Below, piece by piece: positions 52,627-62,023 of a stretch of DNA of 64,000 bases; positions within the stretch are counted from its first letter, which is position 1; every line of letters begins with the position of its first letter. The translations under genes were made by a program, and so were the position numbers. The stretch lies in the NCBI GenBank assembly GCA_006969905.1, contig CP030887.1, forward strand, positions 1,401,001-1,465,000, in the 5' to 3' direction. Source of the DNA: Balneolaceae bacterium. Lineage in GTDB: Bacteria > Bacteroidota > Rhodothermia > Balneolales > Balneolaceae. The notes beneath the pieces were generated by a model. The model saw only the letters and a list, made by a program, of their open reading frames with translations, was not told where the DNA came from and searched no databases.

Positions 52627-55600
52627 ATGCCCAACCATCGCCGATGTATAACCTCTCTATGTACTATTCTTGTTCTCATTTTAGGCTGTTCGAAACAGGA
52701 GATTTCTAAAGAAATTTCTGATCCTGAAGGGTTTACCGAGTTTATTCAAGGTTATACATCTGGTGAAATAAGCTCGCATGGAGAGATAGCGGTTACGCTT
52801 GTCAATCGGCCAGCTGCGAAAGACATTAGGACCCTTAGCTTATTTCAATTAGAGCCATCGGTTAAAGGAATTTCCGAATTGGTAGGAGAAAATGTAATTG
52901 TATTCAGGCCTTCAAATCCTTTAGACCAAAACAAAGAATACAGGGTGAATTTTAATCTTGGTAAGGTGGCAGAGGTGCCTGATGAGAAAGCTCTTTTCTC
53001 TTTTAATGTTAAAACGATTAAACAGGAAATCGAGATAATACTGGGAGAGCTTGAAATTGTTAATGTCTCCCAGATGAGATTGGAAGGGACAATCTATACC
53101 GCTGACAAGTCCCAGCTAAATAATATTGAAAAAGTGCTTGATGCCCGTCAAAAAGATAACACAGAGATTAATATTGAATGGAATCAAAATGCAGCGGGTA
53201 CGGCTCATAGTTTTTTAATTTCAGGAATTAAGCGGAAAGATAAAGAGAGCGAACTTCTCGTGGAATGGAATGGAAAAGCAGTCGGGAGTACTACAAAGGG
53301 CGGTCAACGCATTGAGATTTCTGAAAGCTCGGTATTTGAGCTTATTTCTACCCGGGTATTTACGAATAATAACCCCAGGGTAGAACTTACTTTTTCTGAC
53401 CGTCTGGATGTATCTCAAAACCTGGATGGATTGATCCGAATTCAGGATATGAGAAACCTGAACACGTTGATAAATGGAAATAAGCTTACTGTAACTCCAA
53501 GGCAGCGAAAAACCGGTCAAAAAACACTGACCATTGATGCCGCCATCAAAAATGAAGCAGGCAAACGTTTGGGAACCCAGGTTACCAGGCAAATACAATT
53601 CAATCAACCCAAACCACAACTTGAGTTGCTGGGAAAGGGTACCATTATCCCAAACTCAGAAAACCTGCTGTTTCCATTTAAAGCAGTAAGTCTGGGCGCA
53701 GTTGATGTTCGTATAGTCCGCATCTTTGAAAACAACATCGGGCAGTTTTTACAGGAACACCGTTTAGGTGATACCAACCTGTGGAATATTAACAGGGTTG
53801 GACGCCAGGTATTTGGCGGCGCTATTCCGTTATCGGCATTAGGAGCTGTGGAGACAGGTAGCTGGAACAATTATGCACTTGACCTTTCTAAAATCATAGA
53901 GCCCGAACCAGGTGCATTGTACCAGGTGGAAATGGGATTCCGAAAACAACAGGCGGTGTATGAGTGCGGGGAGAATGATCCCGAAACAAACACCAACCTT
54001 ACAAACCGTAACTGGACCTACAACCCGGAAGACGAAATAAATTACTGGGATAACTACAATGGCAGAAGATATCCCAGAGGATATAACTGGAATCAAAGAA
54101 ATAATCCGTGCCATGTATCCTATTACTACAACCAGAGAAACAAAACCCGGAATATTTTAGCCTCAGACCTTGGGATTATTGCTAAAAGATCAGACCAGGG
54201 AAATGTTCAGGTTTTTGTGACAGATATCACCACTACCCATCTAAAGGAAGGGGCGGAAGTACAACTTTATGATTTCCAACAGCAGTTAATTTCATCCGGG
54301 AAAACGGGCGAAGATGGAAAGGTCGAACTGGAAGCAGAGCGTACTCCTTATTATTTGGTAGTATCATCCGGGGAACAGCGCGGCTATTTGAGAATGGATG
54401 ACGGAACTTCCCTGTCAGTTAGCGATTTTGATGTATCGGGTGCAGGAGTTCAGAAAGGTGTTAAAGGCTTCTTGTATGGAGAACGGGGTGTTTGGCGGCC
54501 CGGTGATACCTTATATGTTTCCTTTATCCTGGAAGACGAAAATGAGATACTTCCGGAAGAATATCCCGTAAGCTTTGAACTGAGAAACCCTTCCGGGCAA
54601 CTGGTTGACCGGAAAACATTCACATCATCGTTAAATGGGTTTTATGTGTATGAAGGCTCTACTGAAAAGCAGGCACCAACCGGTAACTGGAGCTTAGTTG
54701 CAAAAGTAGGTGGGCTTACTTTCAGAAAAACCATCAAGATTGAAACGGTAAAGCCAAACCGGATGAAAGTTGAAGTCGATTTCGAAAAAGATGAGATCAC
54801 AAGAATGAGCAGAGAGATAGATGCAACGCTGAATTCCCGCTGGTTACACGGGGCTATAGCCCGCAACCTGAAAGCAGATGTGGAAATGACCATGACACCT
54901 TCTGCTCCGGTATTCCCCGATTTCCCTAAGTATTCCTTTTCTGACGAGTCAGTTTCGTTTTCAAATTCGCCGGATATGATCTTTGACGGGAACCTGAATC
55001 GTGAAGGACAGGCAGCACTGGATTATACCTTTAAAGAACTCGAAACAGGGCCAGGGCGATTACGGGTAAACCTGAAATCAAGGGTGTTTGAACCATCAGG
55101 AAACTTTAGTGTAGGTAGTTCCTCTACATTTTATTATCCGTTTGAAGCACTCGTGGGAGTTCAGCCTCCCGAATCGGGTAATGCAAGATATTCGCGATGG
55201 TTGTCCACAAATACCAATCATGAGTTTAAAGCAGTTTCGGTTGATAAGGATGGTACTGCTATAGGCAATCGTAAACTTGAGTTTGAAGTGTATAAAGTAC
55301 AATGGCGGTGGTGGTGGCAGCGGAATCGAGAAAAACTGAGTACGTACTTTGAACGAAGAAATGTAACCAGTGTAAAGAAAGGAACCTTTACTACAAATGC
55401 TGATGGTAAAGGAATTTTTACAGTAAATATAAACAACGGAGGCCGTTACCTGGTCAGGGTTATTGATAAGAAAGACGGGCACTCAGCCAGTCAAATTGCG
55501 TATTTCTCGTGGGGCAGAGGAGGAGGTTCCGGTGTCAGTCCTTCACGTCTTACATTTAACTCGGATAAAGACAGTTATAAAACCGGCGAAAAAGTGACAC

Positions 55601-58161
55601 TGGATATTCCCAGCAGTGAGGGAAGCAGAATCCTGGTAAGCCTCGAAACCGGCTCAAAAATATTAAGCACTCAATGGGTAGAAGGTAAGCAGGGAAGCAC
55701 TCCATTCACATTTGAAGCCACAGAGGAGATGAGCCCGAACGTGTATGCCAATGTAATGCATATACAAAAGCATGGACAAAAGGAAAATGACCTGCCGATG
55801 AGAATGTATGGGGTCATTCCCATTGAAGTTGAAAATCCATCAACGGTACTGGAGCCACAAGCAGTGCTGCCTGAGGAGTTAAAACCTGAAACCACAGCAG
55901 TACTTGAAGTCTCTGAGGCCAATGACAAAGCAATGACATACACAGTGGCTATAGTAGATGAAGGGCTTCTTGACCTGACTAATTTCAAAACACCGATACC
56001 CCATAACCACTTTTATGCCCGTGAAGCATTGGGGATAAAAACATGGGACATGTTCAGCCTGGTCAGCGATGTATATGCAGGAACACTTTCAAGGATATTA
56101 GCTGTTGGCGGTGACGGAGAGTTGAAAGCAAGTGAAGATCCGCTGAACGAAGCCAACCGTTTTAAACCGATGGTACGTTTTATAGGGCCATTCTATTTGG
56201 AGAAGGGGAAAACCAATCGGCACGAAATCAATATCCCAAATTATGTAGGTTCGGTAAGAACAATGATTATTGCCGGACAAGACGGAGCATATGGCCAAAC
56301 GGAAATCACTACGCCTGTCCGCAAACCGGTAATGGTTTTGGCGACATTACCAAGAGTTCTTGGCCCCGGCGAAACTGTTGACCTGCCTGTAAGTGTGTTT
56401 GCAATGAAGGAATCAGTAAAAGATGTGCAGGTTAAAATGGAAGCCAACGAGCTTTTTGAAGTAATTGAAGGCTCAACAGAAAAGTCTGTTTCCTTTACTG
56501 AGCCAGGAGATGAACTGGTTACTTTTAAGTTGAAAACAAAATCGGCAATTGGTGTCGGGAAGGTTCGGGTTGAAGTAACCAGCGGTAATGAACAAGCCTA
56601 CCATGAAATAGAAATTGCAGTCCGTAATCCGAACCAGTCATTTACTGATGTAAAATCAAAAGCTGTAGAAAAAGCTGAAAACTGGGAAGTAATCTTCGAT
56701 CCGCAAGGGATGGCTGGTACTAATTCGGCAGTATTGGAAGTTTCACGAATTCCGCCCATCAATTTTGGAAAAAGGCTCAGAGGACTAATTCGCTATCCAC
56801 ACGGATGTATTGAACAAACCATATCAGCGGTGTTCCCACAGTTATTTGTTGGGGATGTGATGGAGTTGAATGCAGAAAAAAGAAAACAAACACAGGAAAA
56901 TATTAACAGTGCGATTAAGAGGATTCAGCAGTTTGTTACTTCGAGTGGTGGACTGGCATACTGGCCTGGCAGGGAAGATCCCAATGCCTGGGGAACCAAT
57001 TACGCTTATCATTTCTTATTAGAAGCCCAGCAAAAAGGTTATTACGTTTCGTCATCGTTGATGGGCTCCATCAATCGCTTTCAACAACAAAGGGCACGAG
57101 CATGGCAGGAAACCGAATATGAAAGAGGAGACCTGATCCAATCTTACCGTTTATATACCCTTGCATTGGCAAACAATGCAGACTTGGGAGCGATGAATCG
57201 CTTAAGGGAAAAAGCTGATCTTTCTAAACAAGCCAGGTGGAGATTAGCCGCTGCTTATATTGTAGCGGGGCAACCTGAAGCAGGAAGAAAGTTAGTGGAA
57301 GGAGTTACCCCTGAAGTTGATGATTACCGCGAGCTTTCCCAAAGTTTTGGATCGGCACTCCGGGATCGTGCTATGATCCTGGAAACCATAAGTCTTATAG
57401 GGAGAAAAGAAGAAGCCTCTGTAATAGCACAGGATGTTTCGGGAGCATTGAGTTCGCAGCGATGGCTGAGTACCCAAACAACGGCTTATGGATTATTGGC
57501 CGTGTCTAAGTTCTTAAAAGAGAGTAACGCTTCCGGGGATATTAAAGGTACGTTTGTACTGAATGGCAGAAGAGAAGGGACTATTGATTCCAGGGCATTT
57601 GTGACCCAGGTAGAGTTGAGGATGAATGAACTCAATGAGAATAAACTGGTTTTTAAAAATGAATCGGAAGGTACCCTGTTTGCCCGGTTGATCTTGCAAG
57701 GTACACCTTTAATTGGAGACACCATTACCAATTCCAGCAGCCTTACCCAAAAAGTAAAGTTCACAAACCTTGATGGTGAAGCGGTTGACCCGTCACAGAT
57801 AGAACAAGGAAGCGACTTTGTTGCAGAGATTACCATTGGGAATCCGGGTTTGCGGGGAGATTATAAGGAAATGGCTTTGAACCAGGTGTTTCCTTCAGGA
57901 TGGGAAATCAGAAACACACGGATGGATGATGAATCATTTGCTGAGCCCACTGCCCGTTTTGATTACCAGGATGTCCGGGATGATCGTATTTATACCTATT
58001 TCGATTTAAGAGCCAATAAATCCAAAACATTCAGGGTACAATTGAATGCGAGTTATGCAGGGAGGTTTTATTTGCCTGCAATCAGTACTTACGCCATGTA
58101 TGATGAGACTATTAATGCCCGTACCGCAGGTATGTGGGTAAATGTTGTACCGGTGGAATAA
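52627..58161 (+). CDS. alpha-2-macroglobulin family lipoprotein with thioester
   Basis: 1844 residues. A lipoprotein signal with lipobox L-I-L-G-C anchors Cys21 to the inner or outer membrane. Macroglobulin-type beta domains follow. The thioester motif C-I-E-Q (Cys1394 to Gln1397, in Y-P-H-G-C-I-E-Q) is intact, so covalent trapping of proteases is predicted, as in E. coli YfhM. Near residues 440-500 is an N/Y/W/R-rich insertion with two cysteines (Y-E-C-G-E and N-P-C-H) that may form a disulfide. The helical thioester domain (about 1370-1640) and C-terminal domain are complete. The pbpC gene starts 13 bases later, the classic pairing thought to combine periplasmic protease defence with cell-wall repair. 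Confidence 0.93.
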   Translation: MPNHRRCITSLCTILVLILGCSKQEISKEISDPEGFTEFIQGYTSGEISSHGEIAVTLVNRPAAKDIRTLSLFQLEPSVKGISELVGENVIVFRPSNPLDQNKEYRVNFNLGKVAEVPDEKALFSFNVKTIKQEIEIILGELEIVNVSQMRLEGTIYTADKSQLNNIEKVLDARQKDNTEINIEWNQNAAGTAHSFLISGIKRKDKESELLVEWNGKAVGSTTKGGQRIEISESSVFELISTRVFTNNNPRVELTFSDRLDVSQNLDGLIRIQDMRNLNTLINGNKLTVTPRQRKTGQKTLTIDAAIKNEAGKRLGTQVTRQIQFNQPKPQLELLGKGTIIPNSENLLFPFKAVSLGAVDVRIVRIFENNIGQFLQEHRLGDTNLWNINRVGRQVFGGAIPLSALGAVETGSWNNYALDLSKIIEPEPGALYQVEMGFRKQQAVYECGENDPETNTNLTNRNWTYNPEDEINYWDNYNGRRYPRGYNWNQRNNPCHVSYYYNQRNKTRNILASDLGIIAKRSDQGNVQVFVTDITTTHLKEGAEVQLYDFQQQLISSGKTGEDGKVELEAERTPYYLVVSSGEQRGYLRMDDGTSLSVSDFDVSGAGVQKGVKGFLYGERGVWRPGDTLYVSFILEDENEILPEEYPVSFELRNPSGQLVDRKTFTSSLNGFYVYEGSTEKQAPTGNWSLVAKVGGLTFRKTIKIETVKPNRMKVEVDFEKDEITRMSREIDATLNSRWLHGAIARNLKADVEMTMTPSAPVFPDFPKYSFSDESVSFSNSPDMIFDGNLNREGQAALDYTFKELETGPGRLRVNLKSRVFEPSGNFSVGSSSTFYYPFEALVGVQPPESGNARYSRWLSTNTNHEFKAVSVDKDGTAIGNRKLEFEVYKVQWRWWWQRNREKLSTYFERRNVTSVKKGTFTTNADGKGIFTVNINNGGRYLVRVIDKKDGHSASQIAYFSWGRGGGSGVSPSRLTFNSDKDSYKTGEKVTLDIPSSEGSRILVSLETGSKILSTQWVEGKQGSTPFTFEATEEMSPNVYANVMHIQKHGQKENDLPMRMYGVIPIEVENPSTVLEPQAVLPEELKPETTAVLEVSEANDKAMTYTVAIVDEGLLDLTNFKTPIPHNHFYAREALGIKTWDMFSLVSDVYAGTLSRILAVGGDGELKASEDPLNEANRFKPMVRFIGPFYLEKGKTNRHEINIPNYVGSVRTMIIAGQDGAYGQTEITTPVRKPVMVLATLPRVLGPGETVDLPVSVFAMKESVKDVQVKMEANELFEVIEGSTEKSVSFTEPGDELVTFKLKTKSAIGVGKVRVEVTSGNEQAYHEIEIAVRNPNQSFTDVKSKAVEKAENWEVIFDPQGMAGTNSAVLEVSRIPPINFGKRLRGLIRYPHGCIEQTISAVFPQLFVGDVMELNAEKRKQTQENINSAIKRIQQFVTSSGGLAYWPGREDPNAWGTNYAYHFLLEAQQKGYYVSSSLMGSINRFQQQRARAWQETEYERGDLIQSYRLYTLALANNADLGAMNRLREKADLSKQARWRLAAAYIVAGQPEAGRKLVEGVTPEVDDYRELSQSFGSALRDRAMILETISLIGRKEEASVIAQDVSGALSSQRWLSTQTTAYGLLAVSKFLKESNASGDIKGTFVLNGRREGTIDSRAFVTQVELRMNELNENKLVFKNESEGTLFARLILQGTPLIGDTITNSSSLTQKVKFTNLDGEAVDPSQIEQGSDFVAEITIGNPGLRGDYKEMALNQVFPSGWEIRNTRMDDESFAEPTARFDYQDVRDDRIYTYFDLRANKSKTFRVQLNASYAGRFYLPAISTYAMYDETINARTAGMWVNVVPVE

Positions 58162-58174
58162 TTGTGAATATTGA

Positions 58175-60685
58175 ATGTCCAATAAGAAAGTTTTAATGAA
58201 GAACTGGTTTAAACAGATATTTGATTACTGGAATAAAAAGTCCCCTCTTGAGAGGGGATTTAGGGGTGTGTCAAAGAACGACTTTGAATTAACCCCAAAA
58301 AAAGTTTTTCGATCTATATCAAACCGGAAACAACGATTCGGGAGGAAATTAAGAGGTGGGCTCATTCTAAGTGTATTCATAATCATAGCCATACTCTATC
58401 ACTACTCCGTTCCAAACCAACTATTCAATCCGTCCTATTCAACGGTTCTGGAAGACAGGTACGGAAATCTAATTGGAGCTAAGATTGCTGATGATGAACA
58501 ATGGAGATTTCCTGTATCTGATTCTATCCCAGAAAAATTTAAAACAGCCATTATCGAGTTCGAAGATCGAAATTTCGAGTCTCATGCAGGAGTTGATCCT
58601 TTTGCGATTGTCCGGGCAGTCCAACAAAACTACAAGGCAGGCGAAGTAGTGAGCGGGGCAAGTACACTGAGCATGCAGGTGATCAGGTTGGCAAAAGGAA
58701 ATCCCGAACGTACCGTTTGGGAAAAGCTAAAGGAAATGGCTCAGGCTACACGACTGGAACTAAAATATACCAAAGATGAGATACTGGCTTTGTATGCAGC
58801 ACATGCTCCATTTGGTGGTAATGTAGTTGGGCTGGAGGCAGCAGCATGGAGATACTTTGGAAGAGAACCGGATCAACTTTCCTGGGCGGAAACTGCGACT
58901 TTGGCCGTATTGCCGAATAGTCCCGGCCTTATTCACCCAGGGCGCAACCGGGACGCGTTAAAAGCAAAGCGCGACCGGTTACTCAGGAGATTGTATGAAA
59001 GCGAAAAGCTGGACTCTTTAACCTATACACTTTCTGTGCTAGAACCGCTTCCCCAAAAACCACTGGCTTTACCTGATGATGTTCCGCATTTGGTTTCGAA
59101 GTATCACACAAGTGGTCAAAAGGGGACAAAAATCAGAACGTCAATTGATCTGGCATTTCAGAAAAAGATCAATAGTATAGTAGATCGGAATTATAATAAG
59201 CTAAGGGAAAATGGGATCCATAATGCCGCTGTAGTTATAATGGATGTACATTCAAAAGAGGTTACGGCTTATGTCGGCAATACTTCAGGCTCTGCTAATA
59301 AACATGGCCAACGCGTAGATGTGATTACTTCTCCAAGAAGTACAGGAAGTATTTTGAAGCCATTTTTATACATGCTGAAATTAAATGAGGGAGAGATCCT
59401 GCCAAACTCATTTGTGCCGGATATTCCATCTATATTTTCAGACTATTCACCTAAAAACTTCACCCGCACTTATGATGGGGTGGTTCCTGCTTCAGAAGCC
59501 TTATCCCGTTCACTGAATGTGCCATCCGTATATATGTTGCAGGAATTCGGGGTTCCCAAATTCCATTACTATTTAAATGAATTTGGCCTTACAACAATCA
59601 ATCGTTCTCCTGATGAGTATGGCCTTTCGCTTATTCTGGGGGGTGCCGAAGCAACACTTTGGGATATTACATCGGTGTATGGCTCTTTTGCTCATCAATT
59701 AAATAGTTACGATCCCGGAAGTGCAAAGAAAAATCGATATGATTCGGTTCATTTTTCCATAGCAGAGAGTGAAAATCAGCAGGTATCAGATAAACCAGCG
59801 ACAGTATCTTCGGTTAATGAAGGAGCGATTTGGAGTACATTTCAAGCGATGCTGGAAGTGAACAGGCCAGGAGCCGAATCAAATTGGAGACGCTTCCGGA
59901 ATTCAAGAAAAGTAGCCTGGAAAACTGGAACCAGTTTTGGTTACAGGGACGGCTGGGCGGTAGGCGTAACGCCTGAATATGTAGTAGGTGTTTGGGTAGG
60001 AAATGCTGACGGAGAAGGCCGCCCGGGATTAACAGGCATAAAAACTGCAGGGCCGATTCTGTTTGATGTTTTTGATGTGCTTCCTGCTACTTCATGGTTC
60101 AGTGAACCCATCTATGAAATGGAAGAGGTGATGGTATGTAGTAAAAGCGGTTACCGGGCAGGTAGTTTTTGTCCAAATCCAAAAAGTGCTTCAATTCCAA
60201 AAACCGGGCTGAAAACAAAAATGTGTCCGTATCATCAGCTGGTGCACCTGGATGAATCCAAAAAAATGAGAATGAACAGTAGTTGTGCAGATGTATCGAA
60301 ACTGGCGGCTAAAAAATGGTTTGTATTACCTCCTGTCCAGGAATGGTATTATAAAATTTCTCACTCTGAATATAGAAAACTGCCACCATTGGCACAGGGC
60401 TGTGGCGAAGAAGATCAAATAACAATGCGCCTGATCTATCCTTTTGATAGATCAGTGATTTATGTTCCGAAAGAACTGGGTGGAAAGGTTGGAAAAGCAG
60501 TATTCGAAATTGCGCACCGGGATCAACAATCAAAAATATTCTGGCATCTGAATGATGAGTTTATTGGAGAGACCGATACCTTTCATCAATTAGCTTTTGC
60601 ACCTAAACCCGGAAAGCACACCCTTACTTTGGTTGATGAGCATGGTGAACGATTGGAACACAGTTTTGAGGTTGTAGCGAGGTAG
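58175..60685 (+). CDS. pbpC: penicillin-binding protein 1C
   Basis: 836 residues, bifunctional peptidoglycan synthase. One membrane helix (about 62-78) and then a GT51 glycosyltransferase domain (about 95-275, catalytic Glu130 in E-D-R-N-F). The transpeptidase domain (about 310-640) has S-x-x-K at 392-395 (S-I-L-K), S-x-N at 446-448 (S-L-N) and K-T-G-T from Lys583. The C-terminal BiPBP_C domain (about 745-836) is the mark of PBP1C. The cytoplasmic N-terminal tail of about 60 residues is unusual: residues 22-40 are encoded by a palindromic repeat (S-P-L-E-R-G-F-R-G-V). An ATG at 58196 is an alternative start, but both lie upstream of the repeat, so the repeat is translated in either case. Confidence 0.93.
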   Translation: MSNKKVLMKNWFKQIFDYWNKKSPLERGFRGVSKNDFELTPKKVFRSISNRKQRFGRKLRGGLILSVFIIIAILYHYSVPNQLFNPSYSTVLEDRYGNLIGAKIADDEQWRFPVSDSIPEKFKTAIIEFEDRNFESHAGVDPFAIVRAVQQNYKAGEVVSGASTLSMQVIRLAKGNPERTVWEKLKEMAQATRLELKYTKDEILALYAAHAPFGGNVVGLEAAAWRYFGREPDQLSWAETATLAVLPNSPGLIHPGRNRDALKAKRDRLLRRLYESEKLDSLTYTLSVLEPLPQKPLALPDDVPHLVSKYHTSGQKGTKIRTSIDLAFQKKINSIVDRNYNKLRENGIHNAAVVIMDVHSKEVTAYVGNTSGSANKHGQRVDVITSPRSTGSILKPFLYMLKLNEGEILPNSFVPDIPSIFSDYSPKNFTRTYDGVVPASEALSRSLNVPSVYMLQEFGVPKFHYYLNEFGLTTINRSPDEYGLSLILGGAEATLWDITSVYGSFAHQLNSYDPGSAKKNRYDSVHFSIAESENQQVSDKPATVSSVNEGAIWSTFQAMLEVNRPGAESNWRRFRNSRKVAWKTGTSFGYRDGWAVGVTPEYVVGVWVGNADGEGRPGLTGIKTAGPILFDVFDVLPATSWFSEPIYEMEEVMVCSKSGYRAGSFCPNPKSASIPKTGLKTKMCPYHQLVHLDESKKMRMNSSCADVSKLAAKKWFVLPPVQEWYYKISHSEYRKLPPLAQGCGEEDQITMRLIYPFDRSVIYVPKELGGKVGKAVFEIAHRDQQSKIFWHLNDEFIGETDTFHQLAFAPKPGKHTLTLVDEHGERLEHSFEVVAR
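58241..58300. repeat. palindromic repeat element inside pbpC coding sequence
   Basis: TCCCCTCT-TG-AGAGGGGA (58241-58258, 8-bp arms) is followed by ATTTAGGGGTGTG. A second hairpin then forms with stem TCAAAG/CTTTGA and flanking GGGGT/AACCCC. Translated, it reads S-P-L-E-R-G-F-R-G-V, a peptide I recognise from many unrelated bacterial proteins where the same dispersed repeat sits in frame. It looks like an inserted, possibly truncated copy of a REP/MITE-like element. Confidence 0.75.
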
Positions 60686-60690
60686 GGAAT

Positions 60691-60717
60691 TAAGAGTTTT
60701 GAGTTCTTAGTTTTTTT
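60691..60717 (+). terminator. weak terminator after pbpC
   Basis: A short AT-rich stem (TAAGAG/TTCTTA, one G-T pair) with a loop of about 7 bases is followed by seven T, just after the pbpC stop and overlapping the end of the convergent gene. Confidence 0.35.
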
Positions 60718-61957
60718 CCCTGTACTGCAATTTGTGTGAAACCAATAAGCTTAGCACAGCAAAGGAAGTGAATAAAAAGAAACCTATTTGAAGGCTGGAG
60801 GCATTGGTGGTCATTATATTAACGTTCAGGGCTATATCCTCAAGATCAGAAAGCTGCTCAGAGATAATGCCTGTAAAGCCGATATAAGCCATAAAAATGG
60901 CAACTACCATCACATCAGCCATTGACCATTTAGCAGTTCTAAATACTAAAAACTTAATAAAACCATTCTCCCTCAGTTTATCAGAATAAATATGAATTAC
61001 TGATCCGATCAATTTAGAAACAGGAAAAAGCACACTAAACGACAGTACCAAAACACCAACGATAATAACATCTACTTTTTTATTAGTTATCATCACCCAT
61101 ACCACTTCGAGTATACTTTTGCTTTTGAAGTATAAAACCTGGTCAATAAAGACTATGGATTCCCCCATCAGTTCAAATTCCATTTTTGAGATCCTGGCAT
61201 CAATATTAATCATGGGTATTAAAACCCCCACCGCGAGCAGGCAGCCGCAAATTAAAGTCAGAATTGTAAATTCTGCTTTCATAAAATCGCGCGAAAAAGG
61301 AACCACCAGTGCAAGTAATCCTATCATGCCAAATAAAGAGGCTGAGTAAGGAATCCTCCTGTTATTCATGTTCTGAACTTTTTCTTCAATAATCTCTATG
61401 GCTTCACTTTTTTCTTCGGCACCGTGTTTTTCCAGGATCTGATCAAAAACGGTGTAATCAATTTCGGAAAAGGTACTGTCGGAATACTCTTCCATTTTTT
61501 CGATCAAGAAGTTTTGTGCCAGTTCTTTATTCTCGGGATTCTTTATAAATAGAATAATGCTTTCGGTGATAACCGGGATTTTCTCTCTCATCAGGCCAAA
61601 AACATCCGTTACCGAAGCCACGCCCCGCTTTAGAAATCCACCCACGCTCCCGGTGTTTTCTTCTTCAAAACCTTCTTCTAATTCAGTAATGGCAATTTCA
61701 AGAAATTCGGCAATCTTCTTCCTGAGGTTTTCTTCTTTACCCGGAGAAAGCTCAAATTCATTGATTCTTTTAATGATGATATCAGATAGTTCTTCCTCCC
61801 ACACATCTACACTAAAAATCCCATATTTGACTTTCGAAAGCTCAATAAGCTCGGTTTCTAACACCCTTTTCTGGGTTTCAATTTGATAGATGAATAAGCA
61901 GGTAAAGGCAACTCCTGCTAGAAGAACTATCAAAATGGGCAATCTGAGTTGCTGCAA
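60707..61957 (-). CDS. PqiA-like integral membrane protein
   Basis: 416 residues. One N-terminal helix (about 6-24), then a soluble, strongly charged helical domain (about 30-200, rich in E, K and I). Five membrane helices follow at about 205-222, 228-250, 298-320, 345-370 and 385-405. The C-terminal half resembles the PqiA family: V-L-F-P-V-S-K-L, then F-L-V-F-R-T-A-K-W-S-M-A-D-V-M-V-V-A. PqiA proteins work with MCE proteins in lipid movement across the envelope in proteobacteria, but no MCE (PqiB) gene is here and the domain is single rather than doubled. The large N-terminal domain is not part of PqiA and I do not recognise it. The gene is convergent with pbpC. Confidence 0.7.
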   Translation of the reverse strand: MQQLRLPILIVLLAGVAFTCLFIYQIETQKRVLETELIELSKVKYGIFSVDVWEEELSDIIIKRINEFELSPGKEENLRKKIAEFLEIAITELEEGFEEENTGSVGGFLKRGVASVTDVFGLMREKIPVITESIILFIKNPENKELAQNFLIEKMEEYSDSTFSEIDYTVFDQILEKHGAEEKSEAIEIIEEKVQNMNNRRIPYSASLFGMIGLLALVVPFSRDFMKAEFTILTLICGCLLAVGVLIPMINIDARISKMEFELMGESIVFIDQVLYFKSKSILEVVWVMITNKKVDVIIVGVLVLSFSVLFPVSKLIGSVIHIYSDKLRENGFIKFLVFRTAKWSMADVMVVAIFMAYIGFTGIISEQLSDLEDIALNVNIMTTNASSLQIGFFLFTSFAVLSLLVSHKLQYREKN

Positions 61958-62023
61958 AATCTCTTGGTTAGTTTCAATTAAATAAGGATGCTTAAATTTT
62001 TAAGCACGGGTGAATATCATTAT

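Noticed and set aside
53221..57836. Several 60-130-codon minus-strand frames inside the alpha-2-macroglobulin gene
   Set aside because: Shadow frames of a long gene with balanced composition; none has a start signal or known fold.
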